This document shows positions 62,175 to 64,000 of a stretch of 64,000 bases of DNA, piece by piece. This stretch comes from Actinomyces vulturis (lineage in GTDB: Bacteria > Actinomycetota > Actinomycetes > Actinomycetales > Actinomycetaceae), in contig NZ_KV700385.1 of assembly GCF_001687305.1 (NCBI RefSeq), positions 124,001 to 188,000 on the forward strand. Direction: 5' to 3'. Position 1 is the first letter of the stretch. Each line of letters opens with the position of its first letter. A program made the translations under genes and the position numbers. The notes under the pieces were generated by a model. It saw only the letters and a program-made list of their open reading frames with translations, was not told the origin of the DNA and searched no databases.

Positions 62175-62870
62175 TCAGAACAAGCGAGAGTCTGAATCGT
62201 CCATGCCACGCATCGCGTCATAATCCAGCACCAGGCAGCGAATACCACGATCCTGAGCCAGCACACGGGCCTGAGGCTTAATCGTCTGTGCCGCGAAAAC
62301 ACCGGTCACAGGAGCAAGTAACGGGTCGCGGTTGAGCAACTCAAGATAACGGGTGAGCTGCTCCACGCCGTCGATGCCACCCACGCGCTTAATTTCGACT
62401 GCCACACTGGCGCCATCGGCATCGCGAGCCATGATGTCCACGGGACCAATCGCCGTCGGAAACTCCCTGCGGACCAGGCGGTAACCGGGGCCGAGGGTCT
62501 CAATCTGGTCGGCGAGCAATTCCTGAAGGTGAGCCTCCACGCCGTCTTTCGTCAGTCCCGGGTCAATGCCTAGGTCAACGTTGAGTTCATCAAAAACCTC
62601 AAACAGGCGGATTACGAGGCGGTCATCAGTCTTGGTGCTGTTGACTTCCCAGCGCTGCTCCACGCCTTCTTCTTCGTCCATCTCGTCAAGAGTTACCTCA
62701 GTGAGACGAGCCGGCGGACTCATCCAGTTCAGGGGCTTGTACGAGCCACCATCAGAGTGGATAAGGACGGAACCGTCAGCCTTCACCATGATGACGCGCT
62801 TAGCACGCGGCAGGTGGGCATCCAGACGCCCCGAATAATCAACTCGGCATTCAGCAATCACAACTCGCAC
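62175..62870 (-). CDS. nucS: Endonuclease NucS (mismatch-specific)
   Basis: 231 residues, the actinobacterial/archaeal NucS (EndoMS) that replaces MutSL in non-canonical mismatch repair. N-terminal DNA-binding half: [22 protein letters not shown] and [18 protein letters not shown]-terminal RecB-like nuclease: GPVDIMARD (catalytic Asp), VAVEIKR (Glu-Ile-Lys) and [12 protein letters not shown] start. The length and all motifs are normal, so it is probably active. Confidence 0.95.
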   Translation of the reverse strand: MRVVIAECRVDYSGRLDAHLPRAKRVIMVKADGSVLIHSDGGSYKPLNWMSPPARLTEVTLDEMDEEEGVEQRWEVNSTKTDDRLVIRLFEVFDELNVDLGIDPGLTKDGVEAHLQELLADQIETLGPGYRLVRREFPTAIGPVDIMARDADGASVAVEIKRVGGIDGVEQLTRYLELLNRDPLLAPVTGVFAAQTIKPQARVLAQDRGIRCLVLDYDAMRGMDDSDSRLF

Positions 62871-62919
62871 GGGGCCACTCTACAGATACCTTGCCGCTAG
62901 AACAGCATCGACTCATGGC

Positions 62920-64000
62920 TTACCTGGAATAATTTTGCGACAGTTCCTGAGACCATGCATGAAACGATTGTAACCAGTGAAGTTCTTCCTCATGAACAGT
63001 AGGAAGAAAGAATTTCAAAACACAGCCGTCAAAGCGCCTCAGTAAGTCTTGCCGACCGATATAACAATAAGATGTCTTAGGAAAATGTAAAAAAACTTCT
63101 TCGAGACAATCGGCCAAATAAAATTCAAGATTATCTGCCGCCTGAAATGCTTGAAGAATTTCAATTCGAGACGGATAGTATCCCTCATGGACGACTTTAT
63201 TTCGAATTTTCACTATTCGCTCATCCCACTGAGTCATTGCATTGGAATTATATGACCATTTAGTGGATAGATACCGACCATAAATTTTTTTAATCCGATC
63301 CTTCAACATCCCCTTCCAATATGAAGGAACTTCAGAAATATGAAGCCGCCCATCAGACGCCCCTTCCCACAGGATCATACGTCCAATTGCACTTAAGAGA
63401 ACTTCTGAAGACATTGCAATCTGAATGATTGCCTGATCATAATACCCTCGTCTCTTAAATTCAAACAATGCATTTAGACGATATTCTCTTGACTGCAGAA
63501 ATGGATCGTTATTCCTGAGCCTATCTGCAAGGTAGGACATTCCATAGAATTCTTCACGCGAGATAGAACGAGCATTTAAAGCTGGACCATAATTAAAATG
63601 ATTTAATCGAATTAATAGTTCAGCACGATGTCGATTATCAACAAGATCTTCTCTAACTTGGACAACTATCGGATTTAACCGCTCATAAGTAAGCAAAGAT
63701 ACTGGACTCCACTTCTGAATTCTCAACACTTTATAAAAATCGATGAGCACCTCAATACAACGAGTCAGAGGATCAGGAACCACCGATCGTTGATCATCAG
63801 TGAGGAAACGAGTGTCATCAAAAGTGGAGGCTTCGATAACCGTCCAATCTCTTTTTTGTGAACCAGGTTCAAACTGCTTATTTAAAATATCGCCTGACGA
63901 AAGAATTTCCGATAAAACCGTGTCTACAGCAATTTGAGCTTGCACAAAATCCGAAGGATATTCTTTCTCCAATCGAACAGTTCGTGTCTTAAGAACAACG
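62920..64000 (-). CDS. Unrecognised protein with HEPN-like motif (5' end outside window)
   Basis: The frame is open through the right edge (a TTG at 63972 is not taken as the start), so the N-terminus is missing; about 360 residues are visible. Mostly helical, rich in Arg, Leu, Tyr and Glu, no signal or membrane segment. Near the C-terminal third, IRNKVVHEGYY contains R-x4-H, the arrangement of HEPN-type RNase or scaffold domains, preceded by a helical bundle (QIAMSSEVLLSAIGRMI). GC is lower than in nucS (42-47% in sampled lines), suggesting accessory origin. Function is not assigned. Confidence 0.65.
   Translation of the reverse strand, partial: VVLKTRTVRLEKEYPSDFVQAQIAVDTVLSEILSSGDILNKQFEPGSQKRDWTVIEASTFDDTRFLTDDQRSVVPDPLTRCIEVLIDFYKVLRIQKWSPVSLLTYERLNPIVVQVREDLVDNRHRAELLIRLNHFNYGPALNARSISREEFYGMSYLADRLRNNDPFLQSREYRLNALFEFKRRGYYDQAIIQIAMSSEVLLSAIGRMILWEGASDGRLHISEVPSYWKGMLKDRIKKIYGRYLSTKWSYNSNAMTQWDERIVKIRNKVVHEGYYPSRIEILQAFQAADNLEFYLADCLEEVFLHFPKTSYCYIGRQDLLRRFDGCVLKFFLPTVHEEELHWLQSFHAWSQELSQNYSR

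Overview
The window looks like a chromosomal segment of a medium-GC (roughly 55% by eye) Gram-positive actinobacterium, most likely of the Actinomycetaceae (Actinomyces/Schaalia type). The pointers are an actinobacterial-type NucS mismatch endonuclease, a sortase-anchored 5'-nucleotidase with an LATTG signal, a DUF6318-like lipoprotein, frequent GTG starts and many ATGA-overlapped operons. Genus is inference; no rRNA or tRNA gene was recognised.

Layout. 1-5.3 kb: 3' end of a wall-anchored 5'-nucleotidase (+), then pcrA (-). 5.4-14.5 kb: a minus-strand nucleoside salvage operon (BMP-type lipoprotein, ABC ATPase, two permeases, cdd, deoA, an unrecognised protein with a papain-like Cys/His/Asp pattern, deoC). 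A U-tailed terminator and a second hairpin separate the lipoprotein gene from the ABC genes. With the surface 5'-nucleotidase this gives a route from extracellular nucleotides to nucleosides, uptake, base release and deoxyribose-phosphate breakdown. 14.8-17.9 kb: TetR, YihY/BrkB membrane protein and mannose-1-P guanylyltransferase. 18-22 kb: MHS-type MFS transporter, EamA/DMT transporter and an arginine:glycine-amidinotransferase-like enzyme; the last two have copies of an AGTAC-N4-GTACT inverted repeat upstream. 22.5-24.7 kb: DeoR regulator and galK. 25.1-28.2 kb: MacB-like tripartite ABC export system. 28.6-31.6 kb: MarR with a 20-bp palindromic operator, then a luciferase-like flavin monooxygenase and its FMN reductase, with 37-bp tandem repeats between.

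32-51 kb is a defence/accessory island: an orphan gene next to a broken 3' fragment; McrBC (McrB carrying an EVE-like reader domain) with a DUF1643 protein; an EcsC-like protein; then a tight four-gene operon mod-res-SNF2 helicase-DUF4145. That operon, a type III restriction-modification pair joined to a RapA/SNF2 translocase and a zinc-ribbon DUF4145 protein, is the best candidate for an under-described composite system. The xth gene follows, then a markedly AT-rich segment (about 48.6-51.2 kb) with an eight-helix membrane protein of unknown function.

51.3-64 kb returns to core functions: folD-glyA; a polyamine/phosphonate/iron-type ABC importer with a HAD phosphatase; a secreted protein and a lipoprotein preceded by a 14-codon coupled leader ORF; nagA; nucS; and, running off the right edge, an AT-richer gene with a HEPN-like RxxxxH motif.
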